From: Baylisascaris procyonis
Taxonomy: Eukaryota; Nematoda; Chromadorea; Rhabditida; Ascarididae
Length of the DNA: 64,000 nucleotides
Direction: 5' to 3'
Assembly: GCA_037389465.1 (NCBI GenBank)
Contig: JAZARR010000008.1
Location: 2,667,501-2,731,500 of the forward strand
The position numbers and the translations under genes are program-made. Positions 14,601 to 40,377 of this stretch are shown one piece after another. Under the pieces are notes generated by a model that was not told the origin of the DNA, did not search any database, and worked only from the letters and a program-made list of their open reading frames with translations. Each line of letters starts with the position of its first letter. Within the stretch, counting starts at the first letter, position 1.

Positions 14601-16601
14601 TGAAATTTTTTATTTACCTTTGTTGGAAAACTTAACTGTATTGTAAAAATTACGTAGAACATTGTTCAATTCGCGGAAGGGAAGGGGAGCGTTAAGAATC
14701 GATAACAAAATCAGTCATTTCGAGGCTTCTTTTATCTTCTTTTTTTTTTGCTTTTAGTAAACAGTCCTTATTCCTGCATAATATTATTTATTCGTGCAAA
14801 TTCTTAGAGCATCCGAAAGCCAGGATAATCCAGAAATTGCTGGTTCTTCTCGCATTACGAAGCGTTATTGTTCAACTCGCATCGAACAAAAGCAAAACAA
14901 TGCAACAGAATTTAGCGACTGTGAAGAGGATTTCGAAGGTATGAATGTTTTGTTTTTTGCATAAAGATAGCCAATGTGAAATGGCAAAGAATGTGGATAT
15001 TTCTCAACAGAGATGGCCAAATGAAAGAGAATTTAAGGTGATGTGGATATTTCCTCGAGCGATAATGCCCAGGGTGAGGGGTGGGAGATAATGGCTACCC
15101 ACGGGGAAGGTTTTTAGCCTACTTTAATTAAAGCAGTGATCATTCATCGATTTGTTTTGCTGATTGCCGACGGTATTTGATTGCAGAGATGAGAAAGCGT
15201 AAGCGACTAGATGAGGAGGCACTTCTTCTGAAGGAGAACGAAGCACGATTTGGGAAGCGTCCAGAATATGGAACACGCGAGTATTTCGAATGGGTGGGAC
15301 TTCTCTATGGGATGCCTCCAACTGGTAAGAAATATTCTAAGTTTAAATTATTTGTAAGTTCTAATGATTGCACCTCATCGATAAAAGGTTCGTACTGCAA
15401 TTTCATACCTTAGTCGCACCTGCGGTTATCTTTCAGGTTCATTGAGTCGTACAAGACAATATAGTTTATTATTCGAAAATCTGAGGTAGGTAGAGAAACA
15501 TGGAATGTTTGAAAGGATAACACTAAGGGAGAGATAATTCGAGAGCGCTGAAAGTATTTAATTCTTGGACTTTTTATGATATTATTTTCGTTTATATTTT
15601 AGAATACATTAATTTGCATTGTTTTATAGTATGCAATATTTTAATAATTAATAGTAGTTTATTATTTAATAATATATTATAGTGTTGCACTTTAACAGGT
15701 TATAATAGTATTTTAATATGCATTGTCTAATAGTTTAGTAGTATTTGAAGAAAAGAGAAAAGCAATAAGCTATGAGGATATGATTTATATGTTTATAGGC
15801 GCAATAAAATATGGTATTGAAGCACGAACATTCCCCTATGGTCTAGAATTTTATAAAAGAAAACTTCAAATAGTCATTAAATCGAGCTAGCAGTTGGCAT
15901 CCATTCGAAGTTTTTATGCAGCAATTGAAGCGAGCGATACTATGATATCTTGTTCATTCGAGGTTGCATTCCACTTATCTAACTCCCATTCTACTGTGAT
16001 GATTGAAAGGTTTTGTCAGCATCATAATAAGATGTCAGTTATCACCCTTTTATCACTCTTATCATTTTATCATTAGATTTGGGAATTGAAAGGGGTGTTT
16101 TTTTCAGGATCAGTTCCCGAGCTAAAAGATAGTAGTGGCGAGGAAGAAGATTGGGAAGAAGAGGAGCAGGAAGAGGATTGTGAGGATGCTAAAATCGACG
16201 AGAGAGAGCTAAACCAAGAAACGGTCCTACAGGAAGCGCCAACGACGTTCAGTGAACAGCCGTTCAATGTTTCGAATGGTTACCCGCAAGCTTCATACGA
16301 ACGTCCACAACCCACTTCAAGCAATGATCCGAAGGACTGGTTGAAGGCAACCATCGCCGAAATTAATGATGGAATGATTGCACCGCCAAAGAAGGACATA
16401 AAAGAACTCCGCGAGCAGGAGCTGCAACTGAAGATGAAAGAGATGGAGCTAAGAACCGAGTTACTCAAAATCAAGACTGATCAGGTCAGAAATGTTCTTT
16501 TGAGGAGAAGATGATATGCTTCTTAGATGAAATAGGTGAACAACAAGGAGAATGGTAGCCTTATCGTTTGTTTTTATTTTTATTTTATTTTTATTTATTT
16601 T

Positions 16602-16644
<43 letters not shown>

Positions 16645-17293
16645 TTTTGCAATAATATATCGGGGATAAGTTAACTATTTCATTGGGAACTTCAATGTTT
16701 TTTATTTTATTTGTTGCCAGAATTCAAAGGATGTTTTTTTCGCGTCAGCAGCGAACATTGTGGAATAACGAGAAAAGGGAGAAAGAAGAAGAATAAACGT
16801 TTGGATTAAAAGGCGAACTTTATGAATCGTTTACTTTATTGAAAAATGATCATGAATATTTAAAAAATTTCCTTCTTTACTTGTTTATGGGCATAATTTT
16901 TACCTGTATTACCTTCTCATTTATTCTTTATTTTATACTCCTGTGGGATTGCTAATTTTTCCGATTAAATGAACGAAAATGGATGGCTTAATTCGGTAGA
17001 TTTATAGTGTTTTTAAAAGCGATATTGGATTCTTTTTTGCTGCAGTACAATTCAATTGAATGTTTTTGTTGTAGATGAAGTTGGAAAATTGGTATGTAAT
17101 GCAAGCAGGACAGATCGATCCACTACCCACTGATGTACTGCTCGAAGAGGGCGCCAAATTGGTGAATGAATTAAGAGTCAGAGCGATCAAAGAAGGGCGT
17201 CTTATAAAAAAATCTCAAAACTCGAACAGCGATACAACTTTTAAGTATGAGCTAGACGAAAATGGTGAAGTGAAGACTTATCTTGTGCTATAG
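11681..17293 (+). CDS. Unrecognised nuclear-looking protein with acidic tract and C-terminal coiled coil
   Basis: Eight exons: 11681-11884, 12405-12692, 13492-13615, 13993-14062, 14808-14938, 15187-15324, 16108-16484, 17075-17293; 1,551 nt, 516 aa. Every junction has GT-AG signals and matching phase, and the chain ends at a single stop, which strongly supports one gene. The ATG follows an AG acceptor by one base. I do not recognise the protein. Exons 1-2 (residues 1-164) are helical and charged, with AWKRMEEAFLRRGW and ALEKRWNELSIANRKTTT, loosely like Myb/SANT-type helices, but I cannot call a domain. Residues about 274-318 carry a basic patch (MRKRKRLDEEA) followed by FGKRPEYGTREYFEWVG. Residues about 328-356 are strongly acidic. 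Residues about 414-454 form a predicted coiled coil (LREQELQLKMKEMELRTELL). No signal peptide or membrane segment is seen. A chromatin or transcription role is a guess from composition. Confidence 0.85.
16570..16647. repeat. (TTTA)n / T-rich microsatellite in intron 7 of the 516-aa gene
   Basis: A run of TTTTA units turns into about 15 near-perfect TTTA units. It is intronic, between exons 16108-16484 and 17075-17293. Confidence 0.9.
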
Positions 17294-19065
17294 TTTGTGA
17301 TTGTATTCGTTACGTCAAATATCTGTCTCATATGACATTTCATTGTTGCTTTTGTTGTTCCAATGTTTTTCATTTTTTATTTCCCTCGAATATTTATTTG
17401 TTTTGTTGATAGTGAAGTGAGTCGTATCGCTATGGGTGGATTTCGATTATTTGATTGCTTCATTATTTGTAGTTTAGAATTAAGGATATGTGTGGAAGAT
17501 TCCTTTAATATCTGCTGTGCCGAATTGAGTTGAAAGTCTTCCTGTTTACTCTTTGTGCTGCCTTCTTTGTTATTCTGTGATGCTCTCTTTTCATTAGAAT
17601 ACCTCTAATATTTCGTATATACAAACATATTACTCTGTCATTATTAAATTTCTATATTTGAACGTGATTGTATAATTTATAATCCTATAATTGTAATATA
17701 ACTACAACTGTAATTTGAACATAACTGTATAATAATCTGAGTATTTGAAACTGTAAAATGGTTTTGTTTTCAGTTAAGCACTATGTGGTATCTGATGTTA
17801 GACGTATTACTGTCTTATCTTAGAGATATTGATCTATCTTTATGTTTGAATGAGATTAATGACTTCCTGTCATAAGATAATGAGTGGCCGTATTTTTTGG
17901 AACTTTGCCGATGTTTGAAAATTTCAATTATTGTTTCTTTTTTTTTAAAGAATTCTGAAACTATACAATTTTGTTCTGTATTAATCTCAATATTTTTATT
18001 CCATGATATTATAAGTTTTACGCTGTAGAATGTTACTGGAAAAGATATGATCTCGTTTTGTCGATCATTGAGGACTGTTGTATATCTTGACTTTCTATTG
18101 GGGATTGTTATGTTGCTTTAGATATTTATAAATCTTCCATTGTAATGATACTAAAGCTGTTACGTGCATTTTAACGCCTATAGCTATATATGAGTTTGAT
18201 CTTCTTGTGATTTAGATCTGTGCAAAAATATTTTATAAGTCTTTTTTTTAATTCTCGCTGTGAATATTTTCGATGCTTTCCGCCCTGTTGATATCTCCAT
18301 TATTGTTGTTTTAATAAAATTTTTCGGTTCATATACACTCACTCATCACAATGAGCATGTTGGTGTTGGGCAAAAATACTGCCATTCCGCATATGTCCTG
18401 GTTTAATCCATCATCGATTGTGCGGCGATGATTTGCATTTATTAATCTATAACCTAAAATTCGTCTCATATTAGTACTGGATGAATACTAGGCAATCACC
18501 TAACGGGGGTTGAGCAACTTGATTTGACTCTTCTCAATTCTGATGGACTGGGTCGGGAATGCATTTAACCCAAAATGCTTCTGGATGAGTGATGTTATTT
18601 GCGGAGCTGATATCTTTTTAAGTTGTCTCTGGGATTATCTTAAGGATTAAGTTGTAAAATTTTTCATTGTCTTATATTCGTGATGATTCATAAACAATGT
18701 TGAGTCTATTGTCTTTATGGTTTCTGAGGGAAAAGAATTCAATTTCCACTCCATTCACTTCCACTTTTTTTATTATACTCGCTATGTTTGAAAATCTATT
18801 AAATTTTATTTCTATCATATAGACGGGGTTTTTTGCAGTATTATTGTCGTTGAAAAAGATAATGAAATATTATGATTTTGCTTTTTCAACGTGTTTTTTT
18901 TTACATTAGTAGAAAATTGTTGCGATAGAAATTTCGAATTAAGGTTTTTTATTAGAAAGTTCCATCTTGAAAATTGTTTCTGCAAAATTCTGGAAAATAT
19001 TTTCCTTTTTCCACTTCAAATATGCGGATACCTTTCATGTTATACTTTTCCTACCCTTTGCATCG

Positions 19066-19067
<2 letters not shown>

Positions 19068-19163
<96 letters not shown>

Positions 19164-19216
19164 ATATATATATATTTTTCTTCTTTTTCTTTTTTTTATA
19201 AATTTTCTTTTTTTAA

Positions 19217-19269
<53 letters not shown>

Positions 19270-19282
19270 TTTTTTTAATGAT
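19068..19282. repeat. Two (AT)n microsatellites with a duplicated flank
   Basis: Near-pure AT runs lie at about 19068-19175 and 19218-19262. The second run is bracketed by two identical 20-bp copies of a T-rich sequence ending in TTTAATGAT (19201-19220 and 19263-19282). This suggests tandem duplication of flank plus microsatellite. Apparent long frames made of alternating I and Y here are artefacts. Confidence 0.9.
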
Positions 19283-19837
19283 TTTCCACATGGAATGGGT
19301 TTTTTTTCATAATCTTCAAGTTATTGCGGTTAATTTTAAAGGTTATATAAAAATGATATTAATACTGAGAAAAAGTAGATTACATTATAGGTAAATGAAT
19401 CTTTCGCGAAAGTTTTGATCTTATTGTCAAAGTGTATTCAATAAGGAATATATGAGATATCGTACTTAGCGATATATTTGCGATATTTGTTTGAAATTTT
19501 ATTTAAAAGGGGGTATATATGGATATATTACGAAATTTTTTCGGTGTATTTACACCTAAGAATCATTTATGGATATTCAAATATATAAAGGTTAGAAAGT
19601 TTACGCCAAAAAGGTTCATAAGACATATGCGCCACATTTATGCTAATATTCGATTTCTTTAAGCGAAGATCACAATCGGCTGTTGAGAAAGTAAAGCATT
19701 AACCATTTTATTAGAATGATCTTCACGAAACATAATTTGATCGCTTTCCTCAAATATCTTCACCGCTTTAGTTACTAAATTTTCCTTTTCCTTTCACCTT
19801 ATTTAAATTTACCTGTTGATTTGCTGTCTCTACCTTC

Positions 19838-19999
19838 TTTTGAATTAGATCAAATTTTTAAGTAGATCAAACTTTTATTAAACAGATCAAATTTTTGAAT
19901 AGTTAAAATTTTTAAATAAGTCAAATTTTTAAACAAATCAAATTTTAAAACAGATCAAATTTTTAGAGGTCATATTAAAAAATTTGATCTAATTCAAAA
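19838..19999. repeat. 22-bp perfect inverted repeat enclosing a tandem array of GATCAAATTTTT units
   Basis: The left arm at 19838-19859 is the exact reverse complement of the right arm at 19978-19999. Each arm contains TTAGATCAAATTTTT or its complement. Between them the motif AGATCAAATTTTT recurs in variant form at about 19864, 19884, 19901, 19919, 19935 and 19952, a period of about 16-20 bp. A transcript would fold into a 22-bp stem. Confidence 0.85.
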
Positions 20000-21810
20000 A
20001 GCATTATGATAGCTTCTAACTGATGATCGATATGATCATATCAGTGACTTAACACCTCAACATGAACATGACGAACGTTATCGTGCTTTATAGATTCTTA
20101 TTCATTCTTCATTATCTCTGTATGAAGATATGGCTACTATAATTCTTTTTTCGCAATTTATCTCTTATAAGTTCAAGTTTAATTTCAAGTTTAATTTCAT
20201 TTTCAATTAAATTTTTACAGTTTGTATAATAGAATATAGTTCACGTAAATGTGAAACGATTTCATTACAGTTCATAATACCAAATTGGATAGTTTATATG
20301 TACGATAGTTTGTTTCTTTTCAAGTTTAGTGATAACTCCGTACATTTAGCGTGTAATATTTTTTGAATAATTTTCATTAAATTTTAAAAATCTCAGCATA
20401 GGTTGCTTGTTATATATTCTCTCGATTAAAACTATAAGGTGTATATCCACACAACAAATGGCTCTTAAGATGTTTCGATGCAAGGTATTTTTTCAACTTT
20501 TTTTAAAATTTCTCTTTTTGTTTATAATTTATTTTGTATAGTAGATCATCTTATACTTCAGTTGACACGCTTTCCTATTAATTTAGAGTATTTCTTTTGC
20601 GTTATTGGTGATTTTATGCAGAGAGAAGAGGTAAATGAAGAGAGAGGAGTTGATAGAGATGAAGGAAATGGCGATTGACGATTGACTAGTATTATTAACG
20701 CTGTAATTGATGAGCCGTTTGAATGTGATCTCAAAAGGAATCACGATTACGGTATTGGACGCCAGCGATGATTTTTCAAAATGGTGCGTTCCGTAAAGAA
20801 TAAGATTCATTTATTGTGTTAAAGTTGGTGAATCTAATTCCGCCTTTAATTGCGCTTTAAATTCCGCCTTGCAACTTTATTTTATTATTTAATGCTATGA
20901 CTTGATTATGATAATTTATTATAATACGCATAGTGTGGGATTTTTTTATCGTCCAATTTCCTTATCGCAAATATCGCATTTATCTACTTTTATTGAAATA
21001 TGCTAATATGATATGATCGTAGACATCGACCTACATGATCGACTTCAATGTCCCATTGATCTACTTCTAAACAGTAGTTTTTTCTATAGTTAAACATTTG
21101 TTATTGTTAATTTTCTTGAAGACAATTCGGCTCATAAAAGAGTTTCATTGAGTGGATATAAAGTTATATTTCTTATGAGGCTTTTTACGTGCATACCCGA
21201 TGACGTTCCCCGAAGGGGAGGGGAAAAGAATGGGCAAAATATAAGAGGTAGAATAATGGATGCCAAACGAAGGCAGTATTATAAGGCATTATTATTCAAA
21301 CATGGCAGTCGAGTGACTAGGTTTGGTTGATTAGAAATTATTGAACGATATCTTAAACGTGTCTTATCTCTTCGTCACGTCAACCAACCATCATGTTGAC
21401 GGTATTTACCATAAGACCCTAATTTCATTTCCCAATTGCTATCGTTTTCCCTTCTTTTTTTTGCAAAAAGTTTTCATGTTCCATCGGTAGCAGATCATCG
21501 CTTTGTGTAATATCGAGCAGATCATATCGCTGATCCCTTAGTGGACTTTGCAGTTTCGGTTCTGTGAAACATAATATCCTCTCCCCTTAACCCCCTCCCC
21601 GCACTCTCCTCCCTCCACCCAACCCACTCGTTTTTGACTGGTCATCTCCTTCTTTTTCAATTTTTGTAATAGTATTAACAGTGGACCGTATCATAATGGG
21701 CCAATACAGATGCTATTTATTAATGCATATTGTGATGTCTACATTTACTGTTTAATATGTTCAATGGATTAACAAATCTATTTACTAAGTGTGCTATTCT
21801 CTAATTGTTT

Positions 21811-21815
21811 AGAAA
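21811..21815 (+). promoter_or_regulatory. Probable trans-splice acceptor of hcf-1
   Basis: CTAATTGTTTAG ends at 21812, three bases before the ATG at 21816. No upstream coding exon was found. This fits a spliced-leader site with a 3-nt leader. Confidence 0.55.
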
Positions 21816-35158
<13,343 letters not shown>

Positions 35159-37480
35159 TTTGTAAAGTAATGATTGTAAGAATAATGATACATCTTTGTG
35201 AAGAATATTGCTAGTTTATAAATTGTAAGAATTTTGTAACCTAAAGTTGTGAATTGTGGAAAAATTCTCAAAAACATTTGCCGTAATCTAATCACGCCCT
35301 CCAAATTTTATGATGTTTTGTTTAGGTTTTTCGAGTTTCGCTTAGAATTTTTGAGCTTTTTCTTTGAAAATTGAAACTTTTGGAATAAAAAAATAGAGTT
35401 TCGTTATAAATGGGCGCTTTTCCATTGTCTTCGAGAAATAAACGATGATTATCTCCTTTCTCCGTTTGGAAAAGTGTTTTATCATCTTGTTACGTATCTG
35501 ATAGATCTTTCTCATTCCTTTAGTTTTTTTTTTTAAAGTATTTTTGCGTCTCTTTTTTATTTATTGTCAGTTTAAATCAGGATATTTCTCTTTTTATCGT
35601 ATACTGAAAGTGTTGGAATATTTGCATCCAATTTTTCTTCGTCATATATATGCAATTTCGTGTCATTTCAATGTTGTAAATGTGTTTTTTTTTTATTTTG
35701 AAATTTCGTGTTTGATTTCGCCACTTTTATTATTACTTTTAGAAAGTTTTCTTACGAAGTTTTCTTATTATTATTTTTTTTTTTTTTTTGCATAAATTGT
35801 TATTTGAAAATGGTTTCAAAAAGATGCATTGGGATACTAGATTTTCCGCCTAGATAACCCAGAAAAGTTATAATATAAAAACTTGAGCTTTTGTATTATG
35901 ACCTAGATTATGATCAGTGACCTAGGTCGAACAAATAACCGGAAATTACTTTTGAGGAGAAAGATAGTTTTGGTCTTGCAACGAAGATAGATATATCCTC
36001 TTACCCTATTACTTGATATAAGCCATGAATTTCCAAAAAAAAAATTATTAACATTAGATGATATAGGAGTTTTGTTCATTTAGGCATTCTTCAATATTAT
36101 TTGCACTAAGAGTGGATTGTTCATCAGCTGATATTGTACACTTCCTCGAACCGTCCGCTATGGTCTCACTAAGTTTTTTTTTTCATTTATTTCTTTGCAA
36201 TGCTGTTTTTTCGATTTTATCAATTTTTATCACTATTTTATCATCTTTGATATTACATTGATTTTATTTAGGCATTCTGAACTCTATCGGTTTTTGTGCT
36301 GTTTTTTCTTTTCGTAATTTTTTTTTTTTTATTAATAAATGAATTATGATGTTATTATTTTAAGAATATATTCGTTGTATACAATACTATAACAAAATGA
36401 GCTGCAAGATTGTTAGAAGGCATAGTGTAGTGAAGGAATTTACTTGCAATGGAAAGGCTTGAACTATTGCAAAGGGAAATATTCTCACTAATTCAGATCA
36501 TATCTTATATGATTTTAGTGATTAACTGATGAAACAGCCTGAGGATATGTTTGAAGAAGTCGGAGCTTGAGGTGCAACTCGAGCTTTTCAGTTGCTTTAC
36601 TTACCTTAATAGGTAAAGCATAAAGTATTTACATCTATACAGCCTACTCGTGTTCCTCGGGTGCGAAATCCAGTGATATGCAAAGAGTGCACATGTAATT
36701 GAACTGAGGAAATGGTTTATGAGGGTAGATCCTTTGACCACAGAGAGGTCTTGTTGTAGAAATGAATCTATTTCTTTGTTCACGTATAACTAATGAGAGG
36801 AAGACGCTTTTGAATGGTAGAGATGAAAGTGGTGTTGAACTTACACTAGCCGGCAAAAGATTTCAATAAAAATACTCAAGCATAGATACAGGAGCTTTTA
36901 GGTTTTTTTTTTGAATTTTATAACATCGTTTATAATAACGATTTTCGGTGATTGTCTTATCAAAATCTTAAGATTTGTTTTATAGTTGCTTCTTAGGCAG
37001 ATATAATTGCTATCAACATATTTTAATCTATAGTTATGATCGATATTCGCAAAGTAGAGATGACCTAGTGGAATGTATAGTAAGTGATTTATCGAATAAA
37101 TTTTCTAGTGATTTCTTATGTTGACTTTTGTAATAGCTTTTCGGCTAGTTGCTTCAACCTCAGGCACTCGTGGAAAATCAAGATATAACGTCTCCAACGG
37201 TTAACATCTCTCTATATGGAACGAGAAAGGTGCGAGATTCGCGAATAGCGCGACCTACATGTGATCCGATCATCGAATTGAGAGTTCACGATTATTCAAT
37301 GATAGGAGAAGGAATAAAAACGTAGAGGGGAATTTCAAAAGTGGGAGGGAAGGAGGAAGGATGCATACGAGAAGTCCCCCCCCAATTGGCATAAGAAAGT
37401 GACGAGAGTGAGCACTAAGTGTTCTTTCACCTGTGCGACAGTGATTCGTTTTGTATTAGGAACATCCATGCGCATAGGCC
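35159..37480. other. Intergenic, nothing recognised beyond the hcf-1 3' UTR
   Basis: AT-rich sequence with many T runs (for example at 35774-35790). No protein-coding frame with similarity or splice context was seen on either strand. Confidence 0.55.
35384..35389 (+). promoter_or_regulatory. Likely hcf-1 poly(A) signal
   Basis: AATAAA lies 226 nt after the hcf-1 stop codon, giving a 3' UTR of about 240-250 nt. Confidence 0.5.
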
Positions 37481-37488
37481 GAGCTCGT

Positions 37489-37864
37489 TTAAGCCATGAG
37501 GGCATTAGTGAAGCAAGCAATGCATAAGTACTCTGTTCCGGCGCAAATGTCTTGGTGGAACAATTCTACGTTGTTAAAGTCAACCAAGTGCGGCCATCTT
37601 GCAGCAGTGAGGTCTCTGTTGTACTTGGTTGTACTGAAATCTGGAATAGTAGAAGAGCAATATAATGAGGAACGGTCACCTAATATAAATGAACATACAG
37701 GGCATGTGTTTAATGCGGCAGTATCGTTCAGTAGAGCATGTGGAAAATGATACTGTATAAATTCGGAACCCAAAGTACGATCAATATTATGGGTGCCCTT
37801 ACTGAGTGCATTATCGTTCGAATGTCTTCGGTGGAACAATTCTACGCTGTTAAAGTCAACCAAG
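37489..37864 (-). other. Open frame with a duplicated about 42-bp motif, possible repeat relic
   Basis: A minus-strand frame stays open for about 124 codons, long for this AT-rich DNA. A segment of about 42 bp occurs twice in direct orientation, at 37548-37588 and 37823-37864, about 275 bp apart, with one base inserted and few changes. Both copies read in the same minus frame as VDFN(S/N)VELFH, despite the intervening length. I do not recognise the protein. It may be a fragment of an unknown transposon lying just upstream of the retroelement relic at 38100-38556, or an unrelated duplication. Confidence 0.4.
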
Positions 37865-38099
37865 CTGAGGAAGCGAATGAGATGCAGCTCTAGTGTTTAA
37901 ATTTTAAGTAATACCATATACATAAGAATAGAACCACCCAGAATGTAACCACGCGCTATTCCGATGTTCATGGGCAAATAAATTGCATAGGCTAAGAGCT
38001 ACTTGCTTCTTGAGCCCTCAGGGCATTTCTTCTAGCGATCTAAGAATGAGTAAACCTTTCAATGGATCGCATTTTTCGATAATAAAGACTTTGACTGTG

Positions 38100-38556
38100 A
38101 AAAAATACTGACGATTCGGAAACGAAAACTTCAAAAAAAGCTTGATGCCAACAGTTCTCTACAGCTCTGAGACGTAGGCGACCACCAAGAAAGTGCGCAT
38201 AATGCTGACAGTGGCAGAGGGGAAAATGAAAGAAATCATAACAGGAACCAAAGTGGTTGACAGAAAAGTCAGTGGATGGCTCCGAGGCGTAATAAAAGTA
38301 AGGGACCGCGTGACCGAGCCGGAATGAGGAATTTAGATTGGTGGCGAAAATATCCGCAATTGAAAAAGACGATTGGATGAAAAGAATAGCACAATTGTCG
38401 CCAAGGATTGGTAAAAGTGAAGGCCGATTTGCAGTGAGATGGACTTACCCTCTGAAAAAGACCGTAGGTACGAGCTGGATTAGGGAAGTATTGAATCCAG
38501 ACAAGTGGAAGCGATATAAAGAGACATTTATTCGTAACGAATGTTTTGTCGACTGA
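38100..38556 (+). mobile_element. Decayed 3' end of a non-LTR (RTE-like) retrotransposon reverse transcriptase ORF
   Basis: Translation in two frames gives the C-terminal tail common to RTE-type endonuclease-reverse transcriptases. First, SLMPTVLYSSET, then a stop where W is expected, then ATTKKVRIMLTVAEGKMKE and GTKVVDRKVSGWLRG (about 38136-38330). After a frame change comes DDWMKRIAQLSPRIGKSEGR, RWTYPLKK and GTSWIREVLNPDKWKRYKE, ending at TGA 38554-38556. The W..R...L.PR / GR..RW / G.SW / DKWK spacing is the family signature. An internal stop and a frameshift make it inactive, and the 5' part is absent or unrecognisable. AATAAA at 38561 and a simple-repeat tail follow at once, as in RTE elements with very short 3' UTRs. 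Confidence 0.82.
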
Positions 38557-38571
38557 AATTAATAAAGAAAT

Positions 38572-38661
38572 AAATAACATAAATATAAATATATATGTAG
38601 ATAAGTAAATTTTATATATAAATAAATATAAATATAAATATAAATATAAATATAAATATAA

Positions 38662-38706
<45 letters not shown>

Positions 38707-38775
38707 TAAATATAAATATAAATATAAATATAAATACAAATATAAATATAAATATAAATATAAATATAAATATAA

Positions 38776-38841
<66 letters not shown>
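38572..38841. repeat. (ATAAAT)n then (AT)n tail of the retroelement
   Basis: Immediately after the retrotransposon stop, ATAAAT/AAATAT units run for over 150 bp, interrupted and followed by pure AT. Simple-repeat 3' tails are typical of RTE insertions, so this array probably grew from the element's tail. Frames of I/Y/L/F across it are artefacts. Confidence 0.88.
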
Positions 38842-38845
<4 letters not shown>

Positions 38846-39291
38846 CAAAATAAATAAGTATGAGTGAAAAAGTGCAAAAATGAAGCACATATCATGCCGT
38901 TCAGAAAACCGTCTCCGGCTCACAATACCGATAACCATTTATGTCTTCTGCGTTTCTTTGAAATCATATAATATTATACTGATATTTTGTATTTCTTTAC
39001 ATACATCGGCATTTCATTCGTTCCTTCATAGCTGAACAAAATTTGTACCATATATGTAGCATTAAAACCCCTGGAGTTATATTTCTTGAGGGCAATTATA
39101 TGTGAAAGATGATCATTGATTCTGTTTAATTTTATGATCTAGTAATAGAACAAGGGAATCAATATACAACAAACATATGGAAACGATATATGGAAAATCA
39201 TTGAAGATGAATGTGACTTTCATAGGATTTGAAAGAGTATTTGCCGAGTATTTATTTACAATGGGATGTTTTAGATGACCAATGAAAACTT

Positions 39292-39363
39292 GTCCGCAGA
39301 CGGGGACGAACCCGCGATATCTAGCTTGCCGGGTGAGTGCTCTACTGCTGAGCTACCGTGGAC
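39292..39363 (-). tRNA. tRNA-like sequence (Ala-GGC-like), probable pseudogene or SINE head
   Basis: The minus-strand 72-mer begins GTCCACGGTAGCTCAGCAGT and ends CTGCGGAC. Acceptor arms pair with one A-C mismatch and a G-T. The A box (TAGCTCAGCAG) and a B-box-like GGTTCGTCCC are present. The loop CCGGCAA would give anticodon GGC, but position 33 is C rather than T, and the anticodon stem (CTCAC against GCTAG) is broken. A functional tRNA is therefore unlikely; a tRNA-derived element is more likely. Confidence 0.6.
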
Positions 39364-40148
39364 GTGCTCAATTTGTAGATATGGAAGTTTGCAACTCGTT
39401 TCAAGCAGAAATACTCTTAATTAACACATCTAAGGGGTAAACAGATTGCTGATATCGTTGTTGATATCAGGTGAGTATCAAGAGGTAAATTGCTGGTTTC
39501 TGATATTATGAACAGGTTAGTCGCAGATGTGAAATATAATTGCGTTTTAAAATGATAAAATACAGGACATTCTTTTCCCTCACTTTCCTCCACCTTTCTT
39601 TGTCGAGCTTCAGATTCTCTGATGGTCGATAGCAAATGAGCTGAACTTTTCTAAGCAAACGAACAACAGTGAACACCGTGCGATGAATCAGCCAACTCTT
39701 ACGCTCATCCGAGCCGACGATTGTGCAAATTCAGTACAATTTTCCAACAAAGTTTTTTTTCACCGTTCTATCGGCTGTATTTTCAAACGGCAACATGTAT
39801 TATTAGTCTTTTTAATCTTCTTTACACGACAGCATAATCCGCGTGAAAATAATACAAAAACTCGGTTTATTTTTTTAGTTTCTCATTCAAATATAACCGT
39901 TAGAAAAACTCACTCAAATATTTTGCGCACTACTTTCTTTATTATAATATGAATTCTGCACTATGACTATAAATACTATAAATAATTCAGATGGTTAAGA
40001 TTTAAAAGAATAAGATTGTGCATTTTTTGCAATAGTTTCGACAGTCATTTCTACGTTTCTTTAATTTGAATAAAGGTTATATTTTTTCGTGTGTATCTAC
40101 AGTTGCGAATATTCAAAGCAGTTTGATGAAATAAACTTTAGAAAAAAT

Positions 40149-40154
40149 TTTATT
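40149..40154 (-). promoter_or_regulatory. Candidate poly(A) signal of the 163-aa secreted protein gene
   Basis: AATAAA on the minus strand lies about 225 nt beyond the stop codon at 40378-40380. Confidence 0.4.
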
Positions 40155-40377
40155 CCAGTAAAATATTATCAACATTGAAAAATATTTTATAAAAAAATAA
40201 CGCAATGATAAATTCAATTGTACAACCTAAACGGATAGCTGAAACAGTAAGCATATCGATATCGCCTGTGAGAAAAGAAAAAAGAATAAAATAGAATAGA
40301 GCAGAAAAATAGTGGCTGGTGCGATATCGAGGTAAATAACGCACTCGATGTGGTTATAACTATAGTTGGAATAATTT

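Larger units (their letters stand above)
17294..21812. other. Intergenic, repeat-bearing
   Basis: This holds the 3' UTR of the 516-aa gene and the promoter of hcf-1. The nearest clear AATAAA after the stop that I noted is at 18313-18318, about 1 kb downstream, so the true poly(A) site is uncertain. It also contains two AT microsatellites and a hairpin-forming repeat array, listed separately. No coding frame is credible; the longest frames are translations of the AT microsatellites. Confidence 0.6.

Noticed and set aside
18891..19394. Long plus-strand open frames rich in alternating I and Y
   Set aside because: They are translations of the (AT)n microsatellite; the same applies at 38269-38938 and 57367-57883 on both strands.
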